Shown here piece after piece: positions 1-9,800 of a DNA stretch of 30,498 nt. Under the pieces are notes generated by a model. That model was not told where the DNA came from. It did no database searches and worked only from the letters and a program-made list of their open reading frames with translations. The position numbers were made by a program, and so were the translations under genes. The stretch is taken from NCBI GenBank assembly GCA_900544205.1, contig UQUG01000019.1, forward strand, positions 1-30,498. Direction: 5' to 3'. Each line of letters begins with the position of its first letter. Within the stretch, counting starts at the first letter, position 1. Origin of the DNA: an uncultured Collinsella sp. Its GTDB lineage: Bacteria > Actinomycetota > Coriobacteriia > Coriobacteriales > Coriobacteriaceae.

Positions 1-243
1 GGACTTGCAGCGACGGACCTCAGGACACTCTTACACCACGTCTGCGCGCGCGACCCCGTGGCAGTTCCGCGGTCCCAATTTTGACAGTCAAAGACCTCTT
101 GGTTTATACAAATCTGAACTAACTGTCCACCCCGGCTTCTGACGACTGCCCAAACGCCCTCATACAGCCTCAATCACCCGCCATTTGACAGCAGCAACGG
201 GGTCGCTCACCATAGCAGGCGACAAATCAACGAAAGGATGAAC
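1..243. other. 5' edge of window and pth leader; no gene recognised
   Basis: No recognisable gene is present here. Short reading frames run in from the left edge (one stays open for about 27 codons, another for about 47), but their translations match no family I know and cannot be called as a gene end. From about position 81 the stretch holds a good promoter and then a leader of roughly 125 bases in front of pth. I see no convincing structured RNA in that leader. Confidence 0.5.
81..110 (+). promoter_or_regulatory. Sigma-70-type promoter for pth
   Basis: A perfect -35 box TTGACA (81-86) is followed after 18 bp by TATACA (105-110), which would start transcription near 117 and give a leader of about 125 nt before pth. 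A second TTGACA at 185-190 lacks a good -10 box at normal spacing and is less likely to be used. Confidence 0.6.
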
Positions 244-873
244 ATGGCAGCTGCACAGCCGCTTAAGATTCGCATGGTTGCCGGACTTGGCAACCCGGGC
301 GAGGAATATGCCGAGACCCGCCACAACGCTGGCTTTAAGGCAATCGACGAGCTGGCCCGTCAGGCCGGCGTCACGTACTGGAAAAACCAGGCCGGCGCCG
401 AGGTCGCGGTCATCAACATCAACGACCCCGAGGAAGAGGGAGGCAAGCGCCAGATTGAGCTGGTCAAGCCGCAGTCGTACATGAATACCTCGGGCGGCCC
501 CATCTCCAAGCTCTGCCGCGAGTACAAGATCAAGGCCGAGGAGCTGCTCGTAATCCACGACGAGCTCGATATTCCCGCCGGCGACGTGCGTGTTAAGGTG
601 GGCGGTGGCCATGCCGGTCACAACGGCCTGCGTTCCATCATCGACAAGATGGGCAGCCGCGACTTCAGCCGCATCCGCACCGGCATCGGCAACCCTCCCG
701 GCAAGATGGCCGTCGCCGACTACGTGCTTAAGCAGCTGCGCGCCCGCGAGGCCGAGGACTTCCAGGACACCTGCGCCCGCGCCGCAGACGCCGCCGGCCT
801 GGCAATCGTGCACGGCGTGATCTATGCCCGCGACCACGTCAACGGCGCCGCCTCCGCCAACGGCAAGCACTAA
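244..873 (+). CDS. pth: Peptidyl-tRNA hydrolase
   Basis: Hydrolyses the ester bond of peptidyl-tRNAs that drop off ribosomes and so recycles tRNA in the cytoplasm. The 209-residue product has the family layout: a GLGNPG motif near residues 14-19, then the ETRHNAGF motif carrying the catalytic His (about residue 27), then YMNTSGG, then HDELDIPAG and the GGGHAGHNGL segment that binds the tRNA end. An in-frame ATG lies at 238, but GAAAGG (232-237) abuts it, whereas the ATG at 244 has that Shine-Dalgarno 6 bp upstream, so 244 is preferred. The gene appears monocistronic, with its own promoter upstream and a strong terminator at 979-1028. Length is normal for the family; the C-terminus adds a short Ala/Asn-rich tail. 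Confidence 0.97.
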   Translation: MAAAQPLKIRMVAGLGNPGEEYAETRHNAGFKAIDELARQAGVTYWKNQAGAEVAVININDPEEEGGKRQIELVKPQSYMNTSGGPISKLCREYKIKAEELLVIHDELDIPAGDVRVKVGGGHAGHNGLRSIIDKMGSRDFSRIRTGIGNPPGKMAVADYVLKQLRAREAEDFQDTCARAADAAGLAIVHGVIYARDHVNGAASANGKH

Positions 874-883
874 AACCCACCAT

Positions 884-918
884 TTAGGGACAGGTTTATT
901 TTGGCAGGTATTACCTGC
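884..918 (+). repeat. GGGACAG REP-like element, copy 1
   Basis: Starts TTAGGGACAGGTTTATT and ends in the palindrome GCAGGTA-TTACCTGC. It is nearly identical to the reverse-strand copy at 25176-25213 and related to the inverted copy at 1029-1072. It lies between pth and its terminator, so it would be in the pth 3' UTR. Confidence 0.6.
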
Positions 919-978
919 GGAAACGCCCCAGTTGCGGCATCGCGATAAACCGCGTGCCGCCATACGCACATAGCACCC

Positions 979-1028
979 CAAAGGGGGCCGCCCTCATCAC
1001 AACCCGAGGCCGGCCCCCTTTGCCGTTT
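979..1028 (+). terminator. Intrinsic terminator of pth
   Basis: A perfect 12-bp inverted repeat (CAAAGGGGGCCG at 979-990, CGGCCCCCTTTG at 1011-1022) encloses a 20-nt loop and is followed by CCGTTTT. It is GC-rich with a short T tract, as expected of a Rho-independent terminator. Confidence 0.85.
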
Positions 1029-1072
1029 TACCCGATAAAACTGACCAAAATATACCTGCCCCTGTTTGGTAG
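1029..1072 (-). repeat. GGGACAG-related REP-like element, copy 2 (reverse)
   Basis: Read on the minus strand it contains GGGGCAGGTATATTTTGG, a diverged relative of copy 1 (884-918). Together the two copies form an inverted pair flanking the pth terminator. Confidence 0.45.
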
Positions 1073-1136
1073 GCCGAAGTGGATAAACCCTGCTCCCAAC
1101 CGCCGAAGACACACGTAAGTGACATGTCCATGAGGG

Positions 1137-1142
1137 TATAAT
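1137..1142 (+). promoter_or_regulatory. Candidate -10 box for nfnAB
   Basis: A perfect TATAAT lies 105 bp upstream of nfnA. No good -35 box is seen at 16-18 bp. A perfect 8-bp palindrome, GACATGTC (1121-1128), sits just upstream and could be an activator site, so activator dependence is possible. Confidence 0.4.
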
Positions 1143-1146
1143 TTGC

Positions 1147-1219
1147 ACCGTATGTCTGCACAACGCCTGTGCGCGTACGGTTTTATTCGGGCTACCGTCC
1201 ATTTCCGTGGAGGCACGGT
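1147..1219 (+). promoter_or_regulatory. Leader with mutually exclusive stems, possible attenuator
   Basis: Four short segments can pair as 1:2, 2:3 or 3:4: ACCGTA (1147-1152), TACGGT (1176-1181), ACCGT (1194-1198) and ACGGT (1215-1219). Stem 1:2 also contains an inner GCAC/GTGC pair and is followed by TTTTATT, like a terminator. If transcription starts at 1149-1150, segment 1 would be partly lost, so the role is uncertain. Confidence 0.3.
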
Positions 1220-1247
1220 TCGGCAGCCCTAACAAGAGAGGGGTTCT

Positions 1248-2087
1248 ATGTATAAGATCCTGGAGAAGACGCAGTTCTCGGAGAAGGTGTTCAAGTTCCG
1301 CATCGAGGCGCCTGCAATCGCCAAGCATGCGCACGCTGGACAGTTCCTCATGGTTCGCGCCAACGAGACGGGCGAGCGTGTCCCGTTTACCCTGGCCGGC
1401 TGGAACGGTGACGAGGGCTGGGTCGAGTTCATCTTCATGGTGATCGGCAAGACCACCGAGATGCTGTCCACCTACGAGGCTGGCGAGTCGCTGCGCGACG
1501 TCGTGGGCCCGCTGGGCGTTCCCACCGAGATGGCCGAGGGCCCCTGCGCTGTCATTGGCGGCGGCGTCGGCCTGGCAATTGCCTTCCCGGTCGCCAAGCA
1601 CCTGGTCGAGACCGGCCACGAGGTGCACGCCATCATGGGCGCCCGCACCAAGGACCTCCTGCTCATGGAGGACCAGTTCCGCGAGCTCCTCGACGAGGAC
1701 CACATCCATATCACCACTGATGACGGTTCTTACGGCGAGCAGGGCGTTGTCACCGCTCCGCTGGAGCGCCTGCTGCAGGACAAGGCCGTGAGCCAGGTCT
1801 TCTGCGTCGGCCCCGTTCCGATGATGAAGTTCTCGACCCTCACCGCCCAAAAGTACGACACCCCCATCACCGCGTCGCTCAACCCCATCATGGTTGACGG
1901 CACCGGCATGTGCGGCTGCTGCCGCGTCGAAGTGGGCGGCGTGACCAAGTTCGCTTGCGTCGACGGCCCCGACTTCGATGCCACCCTGGTCGACTGGGAT
2001 GACCTTCGTGCCCGCCAGGCCGCTTACCGTTCCGAAGAGGGCGAGTCCCTCAAGGCCTATGAGGAAAAGAGCTGCGCATGCCACTAG
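1248..2087 (+). CDS. nfnA: NfnA-type FAD/[2Fe-2S] NADH-side subunit (sulfide/dihydroorotate-dehydrogenase-like)
   Basis: Small subunit of a cytoplasmic NADH-dependent reduced ferredoxin:NADP+ oxidoreductase, which couples ferredoxin and NADH oxidation to NADP+ reduction (or the reverse) by electron bifurcation. The 279-residue product has a ferredoxin-reductase fold: an FAD-binding RVPFTLAGW segment near residues 44-52, then a nucleotide-binding GGGVG near 104-108, then a C-terminal iron-sulfur motif DGTGMCGCC with a later Cys (Cys222, 224, 225 and 237). From memory, one ligand of this cluster in Nfn enzymes is Asp, and Asp218 would fit. The start has Shine-Dalgarno AGAGAGGGG at 1235-1243. 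The gene overlaps nfnB by 10 bp, implying translational coupling. It could also be annotated as a glutamate-synthase-associated reductase; the pairing with NfnB favours Nfn. Confidence 0.88.
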   Translation: MYKILEKTQFSEKVFKFRIEAPAIAKHAHAGQFLMVRANETGERVPFTLAGWNGDEGWVEFIFMVIGKTTEMLSTYEAGESLRDVVGPLGVPTEMAEGPCAVIGGGVGLAIAFPVAKHLVETGHEVHAIMGARTKDLLLMEDQFRELLDEDHIHITTDDGSYGEQGVVTAPLERLLQDKAVSQVFCVGPVPMMKFSTLTAQKYDTPITASLNPIMVDGTGMCGCCRVEVGGVTKFACVDGPDFDATLVDWDDLRARQAAYRSEEGESLKAYEEKSCACH

Positions 2088-3487
2088 TTAACGGTCGTTT
2101 CGTTGCCGATATGAAGTCGCCCCGCACCCCCGATAATGAGGAGCCGGCCGCCGAGCGCGCCTGCGACTTCCGCCCCGTCGACAAGGGCTTCACCGAGGAG
2201 ATGGCGCTGGCCGAGGCCGAGCGCTGCCTCAACTGCAAGAAGCCGTTCTGTGTTGAGGGCTGCCCCGTCAACATCAACATCCCCCGCTTTATCGAGCAGA
2301 TCCGCGCGAAGGACTTCGGCGGCGCCCTCGATACCATCCGCGAGGACTCCATGCTTCCCGCCATCTGCGGCCGCGTCTGCCCGCAGGAGAACCAGTGCGA
2401 GGGCAAGTGCATCCGTGGTAAGAAGTCCGAGCCCGTGGCCATCGGCCAGCTCGAGCGCTTCCTGGGTGACCGCCCCGAGCTCGCCTCCACGCCCAAGATG
2501 GCTCCCAAGAACGGCAAGAAGGTCGCCGTCGTCGGCTCCGGCCCGTCCGGCATCACCTGCGCCGGCGAGCTCGCCCGCAACGGCTTTGACGTCACCGTCT
2601 TCGAGGCCTTCTTCACCGGCGGCGGCGTACTGGTCTACGGCATCCCCGAGTTCCGCCTGCCCAAGGCAGTCGTCAAGCGCGAGATTGACGGCCTGGAGGA
2701 CATGGGCGTCAAGTTTGAGTACAACTCCGTCGTGGGCAACATGGCCACGGCCGAGGAGCTGTTCGAGCAGGGCTTCGACGCCATCTACGTGGCGACCGGC
2801 GCTGGCCTGCCCAAGTTCCTCAACGTCCCCGGCGAGAACCTGCCCAACGTCTTCTTCGCGAACGAGTACCTCACCCGCGTGAACCTGATGAAGGCCAACA
2901 AGTTCCCCGAGTACGACACCCCCACCAAGCACGGCAAGAACGTCGTCGTCTTTGGTGGCGGCAACGTGGCTATGGACGCCGTCCGTACCGCCAAGCGCCT
3001 GGGCGCCGAGCACGCCATCATCGCCTACCGCCGTACCGAGGACGAGATGCCCTGCCGTCGCGCCGAGCTGCACCATGCCAAGGCCGAGGGCGTCGAGGTT
3101 CTGCCGCTCGTCTCCCCGCTCGAGTTTGTCGCCGGCGAGGACGGCTCCGTGTGCGCCGTCAAGGTCCAGAAGATGGAGCTCGGCGAGCCCGACGAGTCCG
3201 GCCGTCGTCGCCCGGTGCCCATCGAGGGCGCCATCGAGGAGATCCCCTGCGACGTCGCGATCTCGGCTATCGGCACCAACGCCAACCCCTTCGCAAAGAA
3301 GATCGGCGGCAAGATGGAGCTCAACAAGTGGGGCTACATCGTTGCCGACGAGGAGACCGGCCAGACCACCGATCCCCGCATCTGGGCCGGCGGCGACATC
3401 GTCACCGGTGCTGCTACGGTCATTCTGGCGATGGGCGCCGGCAAGAAGGCCGCCGCTTCCATCACCAAGAGCCTGCTGGGCGAGTAA
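2078..3487 (+). CDS. nfnB: NfnB / glutamate synthase small-subunit-like flavoprotein
   Basis: Large subunit of the Nfn complex, carrying FAD and two [4Fe-4S] clusters and reducing NADP+. In the 469-residue product two Cys groups sit near the N-terminus: Cys50, 53, 58, 62 (CLNCKKPFCVEGCP) and Cys97, 101, 107, 111. An FAD-binding GSGPSG follows at 153-158 and a pyridine-nucleotide-binding GGGNVAMD at 293-300. The C-terminal GGDIVTGAATVILAMGAG is the family's second FAD signature. Stand-alone homologues are often annotated as the gltD/GltA small subunit of NADPH-glutamate synthase. No large glutamate synthase gene is adjacent, and the overlap with nfnA argues for Nfn. A terminator follows directly. 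Confidence 0.88.
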   Translation: MPLVNGRFVADMKSPRTPDNEEPAAERACDFRPVDKGFTEEMALAEAERCLNCKKPFCVEGCPVNINIPRFIEQIRAKDFGGALDTIREDSMLPAICGRVCPQENQCEGKCIRGKKSEPVAIGQLERFLGDRPELASTPKMAPKNGKKVAVVGSGPSGITCAGELARNGFDVTVFEAFFTGGGVLVYGIPEFRLPKAVVKREIDGLEDMGVKFEYNSVVGNMATAEELFEQGFDAIYVATGAGLPKFLNVPGENLPNVFFANEYLTRVNLMKANKFPEYDTPTKHGKNVVVFGGGNVAMDAVRTAKRLGAEHAIIAYRRTEDEMPCRRAELHHAKAEGVEVLPLVSPLEFVAGEDGSVCAVKVQKMELGEPDESGRRRPVPIEGAIEEIPCDVAISAIGTNANPFAKKIGGKMELNKWGYIVADEETGQTTDPRIWAGGDIVTGAATVILAMGAGKKAAASITKSLLGE

Positions 3488-3515
3488 TCACCTGCAGCGC
3501 TAGCCACCAAACGGC

Positions 3516-3553
3516 AAAGTCCCCGTCGAGCACACGCCCGGCGGGGACTTTTT
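3516..3553 (+). terminator. Intrinsic terminator of nfnAB
   Basis: AAAGTCCCCG (3516-3525) pairs perfectly with CGGGGACTTT (3542-3551), and the right arm runs into TTTTT (3549-3553). Confidence 0.88.
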
Positions 3554-3569
3554 CTATGCCGACCACCCG

Positions 3570-3605
3570 ACCACCACGATGGGGACAGGCACCTTTGTGG
3601 TGGTT
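3570..3605 (+). repeat. GGGGACAG REP-like palindrome, copy 3
   Basis: ACCACC and GGTGGT arms enclose GGGGACAGGCACC. It lies about 20 bp before array A, the same arrangement as at arrays B and C. Confidence 0.65.
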
Positions 3606-3626
3606 GGGGACTTGCCCGGTCGTTTT

Positions 3627-3844
3627 GTCTCGATCTGTAACAGTTAGGCCCTGTTGAGCATCGTAGTTGTTACAGATTGAGATATTGCGCCAGCCACCCG
3701 CGCTTTGTCTCAATCTGTAACAGTTAGAGCCCAAATTCCTCGCTACGTGTTACAGATCGAGACGTTAGGTTAGCGACTGAACAGTTCGTCTCAATCTGTA
3801 ACACCTGGAGCCGTTTTGAGCAGCTTGGTGTTACAGATTGAGAT
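3627..3844. repeat. Array A: three tandem 57-bp palindromes of a 16-bp arm
   Basis: Left arms begin at 3627, 3707 and 3788 (GTCTCGATCTGTAACA or GTCTCAATCTGTAACA). Right arms begin at 3668, 3748 and 3829 and are near-exact reverse complements. Each palindrome is 57 bp with a 25-bp loop; spacers between palindromes are 23 and 24 bp. Arms therefore alternate in orientation every 39-41 bp. The array lies in the convergent gap between nfnB and the large surface-protein gene, 34 bp past the stop of the latter. Possible roles are a 3' UTR structure, a protein-binding array or a mobile mosaic element; the sequence does not decide. Confidence 0.85.
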
Positions 3845-3878
3845 TTTGCTAAAGCCGAGGATGGGCGCTCGCCAAAAC

Positions 3879-6800
3879 CTAGCGCTTGCGACGCTTGGCC
3901 GCAGCGATGCCTGCCGCGGCAACAGTTGCGCCGGCGATGCCCAGGGCGGCGACCGTCATCGCGGCGGAGTCACCCGTGCTGGCGAGCTCCGTGCCGCCGG
4001 ACTTCTTGCCGTTCTCGCCCTTACCCTTGGACTTGTCCGTCGTCACCGCGGTGGTCGTCGAAGTCGAACCGCCCGCAGGTACCCCGGTGCCGTCAGAGCC
4101 ATCCGCACCGCCGCCCTGCTCGCCGCCGCCAGGCGTCGGCCCAGGCGCCGCCTCATCGGTCACCGTAATCGTAATGTTCAGACGCTCGGAATACTCGCTG
4201 TACGACATGCCAGGGCGCTGTGCCGCAATGCGCACATACATGTTGCTATCGAGCGCAATGGGCTCGGTGTACTTTACACGGCCTTCGTCACGGCAGGGGC
4301 AGGTTTCGTTGGTGGTGTACCAAATCGTCGCGCCATCCTCGGCAGAAAGCTCCAGCTTCGTGCCCTTGGGCACCGTAATGTAGTTCTCCTTGGGCGACCA
4401 TGCACCAAACGTCGTCGCGCCAATCGTCGCCACCGGTCGCGCCGGTCGCACTGCCTCGGCAGACACGCGAACGTCGACCTGCTTGGACAGTGCCGTGCCG
4501 TCCACCGCCGCCGTCAACGTCGTCAAACCGGGCAGAGCACCATGCAGCACAAACGTCGCCGCGCCGTCCTCGCCCGTCACGGCCTGGGTGGCATCGACAG
4601 AGCAGATAGCCGAGGACTCCAGCCCAACACTAACCTTTGCGCCCACAAACGGCTTGCCCGCCTTATCGGTCACGTGCGCCACCAGCTCAAAGTCACTGCC
4701 CTCAAGCATGGTCACGGCCTGCTCCACATTGAGTTTGAGCTTGTCGGCACGCACGCCCACGGAAAGCTCGCCACTCGCCCAGCGTGCCATGGCCGTGCCG
4801 GCGTAGTTGCGAGCACCGTCGAGCTCAAACGCCACCGCCGAGCCCGCCTCACGCGCATCGGCATAGCGAATACGCAGCACGCGAGACAGCGGCTTGCCAT
4901 TGGGATCGTCCTGTTTGTCGAGCCACGTATACGTCACGTCGCCCAAGCCCTGCGCGCACAATGCGACCAGGGCATCGTCGCTCGCATCCATATACTGCGC
5001 AAACTCAACCTCGATGCAATCGGTATAGGCATGGGCCGAAGCCACCTCGGGTGCCGCCGTCGACACCAAGCCAATGTTCACCTCAGTCTGAATCGGCGGC
5101 ACGCGCAGCCAAGCCGAACGCGCCTCCTCATACCCGTCCTTGGTCACGCGCACCTGATACCAGCCGGTCGGCGTATTCCAGTTGTATGCACCGTCCGCAC
5201 CCGTTGCAAGCGGATTGTCCTGCTCATACTCCTCGGCATCCCAACGCACTGCATTGGTACCGGCCGCATCGTCGGCGCTCCACAGCCCAACCGTCGCGCC
5301 TTCAACCGTATTGGACAGCAGGCCCTCATACACCACGCCCGCAGGGTCGGGTGCTGCCTTGGCAGCCACATTGCGATAACGCGCCTCGAAGATCGACTGC
5401 ATCTTCTCGTCCGAGATCAAGCCGTCCTTGTTGGCCTTGTAGACCTCGGTATCGGTCAGCTCGCCCCAGTTGACCGTAATACGATTCTGACACGCGCGCT
5501 CCACCTGCTCGCAGGCAACATCGTAGGCGCATTCGGCATTGGTCAGCTTAATCGCGCGCTCCGAACCTACGCTGGTCGAAGCCGCGTCATAGGCAGCGCC
5601 CACCACGGTACCCGCCGAACCGGCCGTCAGCACGCCGGCGATTGTCATAATGGAGCCCACCGCCACATCGGTGCTGTCGTGGCAGAGCTGGCGATACAGC
5701 AGATCCTCAAACGCACGCGCCTTCTCCATGGCGTCACGCAGCGCGTAAATGCACTTCCAGTCGTCCTCGGTCTTCTCGGGCTTGGCAAGCAAGCGCGTAT
5801 GCTGAAGCTCATAGCCCTCGCGCTCGCCCTTCACCTTCTGCATACGGACGTTCACGTTCTCCCAGTTCTTGCTGGCATCGTTCATGCCGTAAATGCCGGT
5901 AAAGATGCCGATGCCCTGGGTCGCCGCGGGAAACGCCTGGCCGGCCGCCTTCCACGCATCGGTCTTAAAGACCTGTCCGAACATCTCGCACTCGATCTTA
6001 TAGCTCTTGAGCGAACGGATCGTGCAGATGAGCTTCATATGGGCGCTCACGTCGCCGTTGAGCCTCCAAGCCATGAGCCATCCGCGCACCTTGGAGTTGT
6101 TGAGGCTATGGACCACATTCCAGTTGTCGTACAGGTTGTCCAGAATGTCGCACTGCATGGCAATCGAGTTAAACAGAAGCGCCTGGTTCTTGTTGTTATT
6201 GGAGTTCTCGATAAATTCCGACTCGATATAGGCCGTCTGCTCGCCATCGGGCGCGGCGACCTTAAAGCCCTTGACGGTATCGTCGTCAGCCGCCTTGTAG
6301 CTCAGCGAGCTGCCGAGCGCCCGGCCCAAATCGTTAAACCCGCTCGTCGACTGGCCGTTGTACTCGCTGGCCTTAATGCCCGCACACTTGTTGAGTGCCG
6401 CAGCGGTTGCGTCATTCCAGCTTCCGTATTGGTTGAGCCGGCCGATACCCATCGATTGGCCCACCAGATCCTCGGCCTGCTGGGCAATAAACTCCGCTCG
6501 CGACGCATGGTCGACAAGTTCCTTGATGGCCGCCGCATCCGCAGCGTTCGCGCCCTGGGCCGCTGCGAGCTCCTGATACCAATCCTCGCTGGTACCGTAA
6601 GCATCCTCAAAGATCATCTTGTCCACATTGACGCCGTAACTGTCGCCCTGCTGGGTCAGCAGCGCCGACGACCCGCCGACCGCGGCCTTGAGGTCAGCCG
6701 CAAACTGCGCGACCTCGTCGTTGCCAGCACCATCACCCTCGCCGTCGCTAGCGGCAGGGGCGCGACGAGCCTTACGAGCAGCTCCACCTTGGGCTTCGTC

Positions 6801-9800
6801 CTCTTTACCGTTCTCGTCCTCCTCGGCAAACGCATCGGCGACCATCTGGTCAATCGCGTCGTTAAAGGCCTCGTCGACATCATTAAACGAGTTATCCATC
6901 ATATACTCGTGCCACTGCTGCACGGCATTCGAGAACTCCTGCTGGCGCTCCTCGGCCGCGGCGGAATGCTTTTTGGCCGAAGCGTTGGCGTCAAAACTCA
7001 GCATGGTCATAAGCTGAGCATTGGAGATGCGGTAGGTCTGCGGCATAAAGATTTGCTCAAAGTTGCCGCAGTTCACATAGGTCGAGTCATTCGCCTTGTT
7101 AAACTCGTCGAGCAGCTTAAGGTAACCCTCGTCCACATACTCCGCCACATAGCGTACACGGGTGCCCTCGCGCGACTTTTGAGTCAGAGGAATCGTCACC
7201 GTCTTGCCATCCACGCAGTCCACGTACAGGTCGAGCGTGTCGGCGGCCTCCTCGTTTCCCACCTCGAGCGTGATGTCAAAGGTCCAGTAGGCATTCTTCT
7301 TTTGTGGCAGATGATGGAAGGTCCACAGGCTCTTGCCGGTGTCCTTGCCGTCCTTGACCAAGTTTTGCGTACCGCCACGATACGTCACATCAAAGTTCCA
7401 GACCGAAGCACCCGGAACATAGCGCACATAATTGCGAGCCGTTACCTCGGCAGCAGCGGCGGCAACATCGGTCGAGCCCACGCGCGCTTCGAGCGTCACA
7501 CGCTCGGCGGCAAGCGTATCCTGCGGCAGGTCGTATTCAATCTTGGCACGGCCGAGTTTATTGGTCTTGCCGGTGTACTTTGCAGCCGACGAGCCCGTCC
7601 CCACGGTGAGCTGCACGCTTTTTCCGGGCGCTGCGTATACGTAGGCCACATTGCCCAGTAGGCTGTGAACGTCGGTGCTGTCGACCTCGATGCGCGATCC
7701 GCTAACCTCGAGTGTGGTGCTTCCCAGCGGCAATGTCACCTCGCCCAGCGTAATAAGCGGCGAGATGGCGTAGGCACCTGCAGCCTTGGGCTTAAACCGC
7801 ACAAACACATCGGCGCCCTTGCCCTTTCTCATATTGAGGACGAGGTTGTCGCCTTCCCATGTCGCATCAGTCCACCAGGTATTGGTGCTATCGTCGGCTT
7901 CACGAAATCCGGCGGACACGTCCTCGACCGCATCCTTTGCCAGCGGAATCTCAATCTTGGCAGCCTGGCTGCCCTTGAGCTCGAAATGAATGCGCAGCTC
8001 GGTCTCCACGCCAACGACCGCGGACGAATCAGCGATAACCGAGCCCGCCGTCAGCCCGCGCTCGGCACGATACGTCTCCACGTCAAACGTGGGGACGTCA
8101 AGCGTCACGTCGAGCTGTTTGCCGTCCTCAATCTTCACCTGCTTTTGCGCGATATGCTTACCCACGGTCAGCCCTAGGCGGCTAAATGTGGAATAGCTCG
8201 TCGCTTGGATGTCGTAGCTCGTCTTGTTAAAGGCGACGATGGTATACGAACCGGCCTTAAGGCGCGGCGTCTCGGCCTTCATGATAGGCGTGGTGCCATC
8301 GTCTTCGTAACCCATCAAATAGGTAACGCCGTCGGCGACCAGTTTGCCGTCGGACGTACGGAACACCAGCACGCGGTTGGCGCCCTGGTAGTCGCCCTTG
8401 GTCGTGACCGTCGCCGTACCCCAAGGCTTCAAGTCGATATCGACCTTGCCGGCCGAAGGCTTCACCGTCGCCGTCGCCCCACCCAGCTTGAGGCTGTCTT
8501 TGGGCTCGAGCGTTATCTCAAGATCCTGGTCTGCGTCGGCAATGGCCTGCGACACCACGAGCGCTGTGCCCTGGATACGGAAGTCGTTTTCCTTGTCACC
8601 CTTGGCAGGCTTAAGCGTCTTGCCGCCGCTCTTCACCGTCAGATCGATGTTATCGAGACTATCGAGCTCAATGCGTTCGGTCTTATCCTGGCCTGCGACC
8701 GGTTCGAGATAGGCCACATTGAGTTCAATCGCGCGCGAAGTCGGAATCTTGGTAAAGTCCTCCGCCTTAATCTCTCCGATATTCCATGTGCCCGTCATCT
8801 GGTCGCCCGGGCGCGCCAGCACCATGTCGTAATAGCCGCCGAGCGAAATGCGCAGGGTGGCTGCTGTCTTGGAGAGAGCGTCCGCTGTAAAGCTGCCGTC
8901 ATCGCCAACCGCCAGCGGCGTGGACCGCCCCGCCTGCACGAGTGTAGCCGTCGCGCTCTGGGGAAGTTTGCCCGTCACCTGGGCCGCCTCACCCATCCAC
9001 TCAAACGTGTAGGCAGGCTTCGAGGAATCGACGGAGTCCTTGCGATCGGCCACGGCATCGGCAAGCTTTTTGACCATCGAGGGGTTGCCAGCCGAATCGG
9101 TCGCATAGGCATAGATGGTCTGGCCTTCACTAAAGGGAATCGCATACGTTACGCCATCGATTGTCACGCGCTCATTATAGTCGCCCGGATAGCCCGCCTC
9201 ACCAAACTGAAGATCGGGGTTCATCACGCGCAGGGCAACGGCATTATGGTTCGTCTCGTTTCCGTATCTCGTGTTCTCAAAAGCTCCCCACTCTATCATT
9301 TCCACGCTTTTGGGTAGCACAATCTCTTTGCCGGCAATCGCAGGATCAAGAGAGGCGAACGCGTGCGCTCCGATATATTTGACACCGTCGCCGATCGTCA
9401 CCGACGACACATGCGAGCACCCGTCAAAGGCATAGCGCTCAATCCGCTCCACCGTGCCCGGCACGTTGATCTGCGTAAAGGTGAGTACCGTTGTGTCCGA
9501 GACATAGAACTGCGGTACGCCGCAATTGGCGAAGGCGCGATAGTCGATAGTCTTAACCGAAGGTGGCAGCGTTGCCACCACATTGTCGTCAAGTTGTTCG
9601 CAGCCCTCAAAGGCCTGCTCGGGAATCGTGGTAAAGGCCGCGTTGTTGGGCCAGGTCACCGTGTGAAGTGTCTTGCTTCCGGTAAACGCATTCCAGCCCA
9701 GTTCCTCAACCGAATCGGGCAGTGCGATTTCCTTGATGCTGCTGCCGCCCAAACCGCCCACAGAGCGGATATGCGAATCGGGGGCAAACGTAATTGATGT

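Noticed and set aside
3627..3844. CRISPR array
   Set aside because: The repeats alternate in orientation, are only 16 bp, the loops are partly conserved between copies, and no cas gene is present.
3816..7661. 1281-codon open frame on the plus strand
   Set aside because: It is antisense to the well-supported surface-protein gene, is rich in Arg, His and Ala as expected from a GC-rich shadow frame, and has no family motif.
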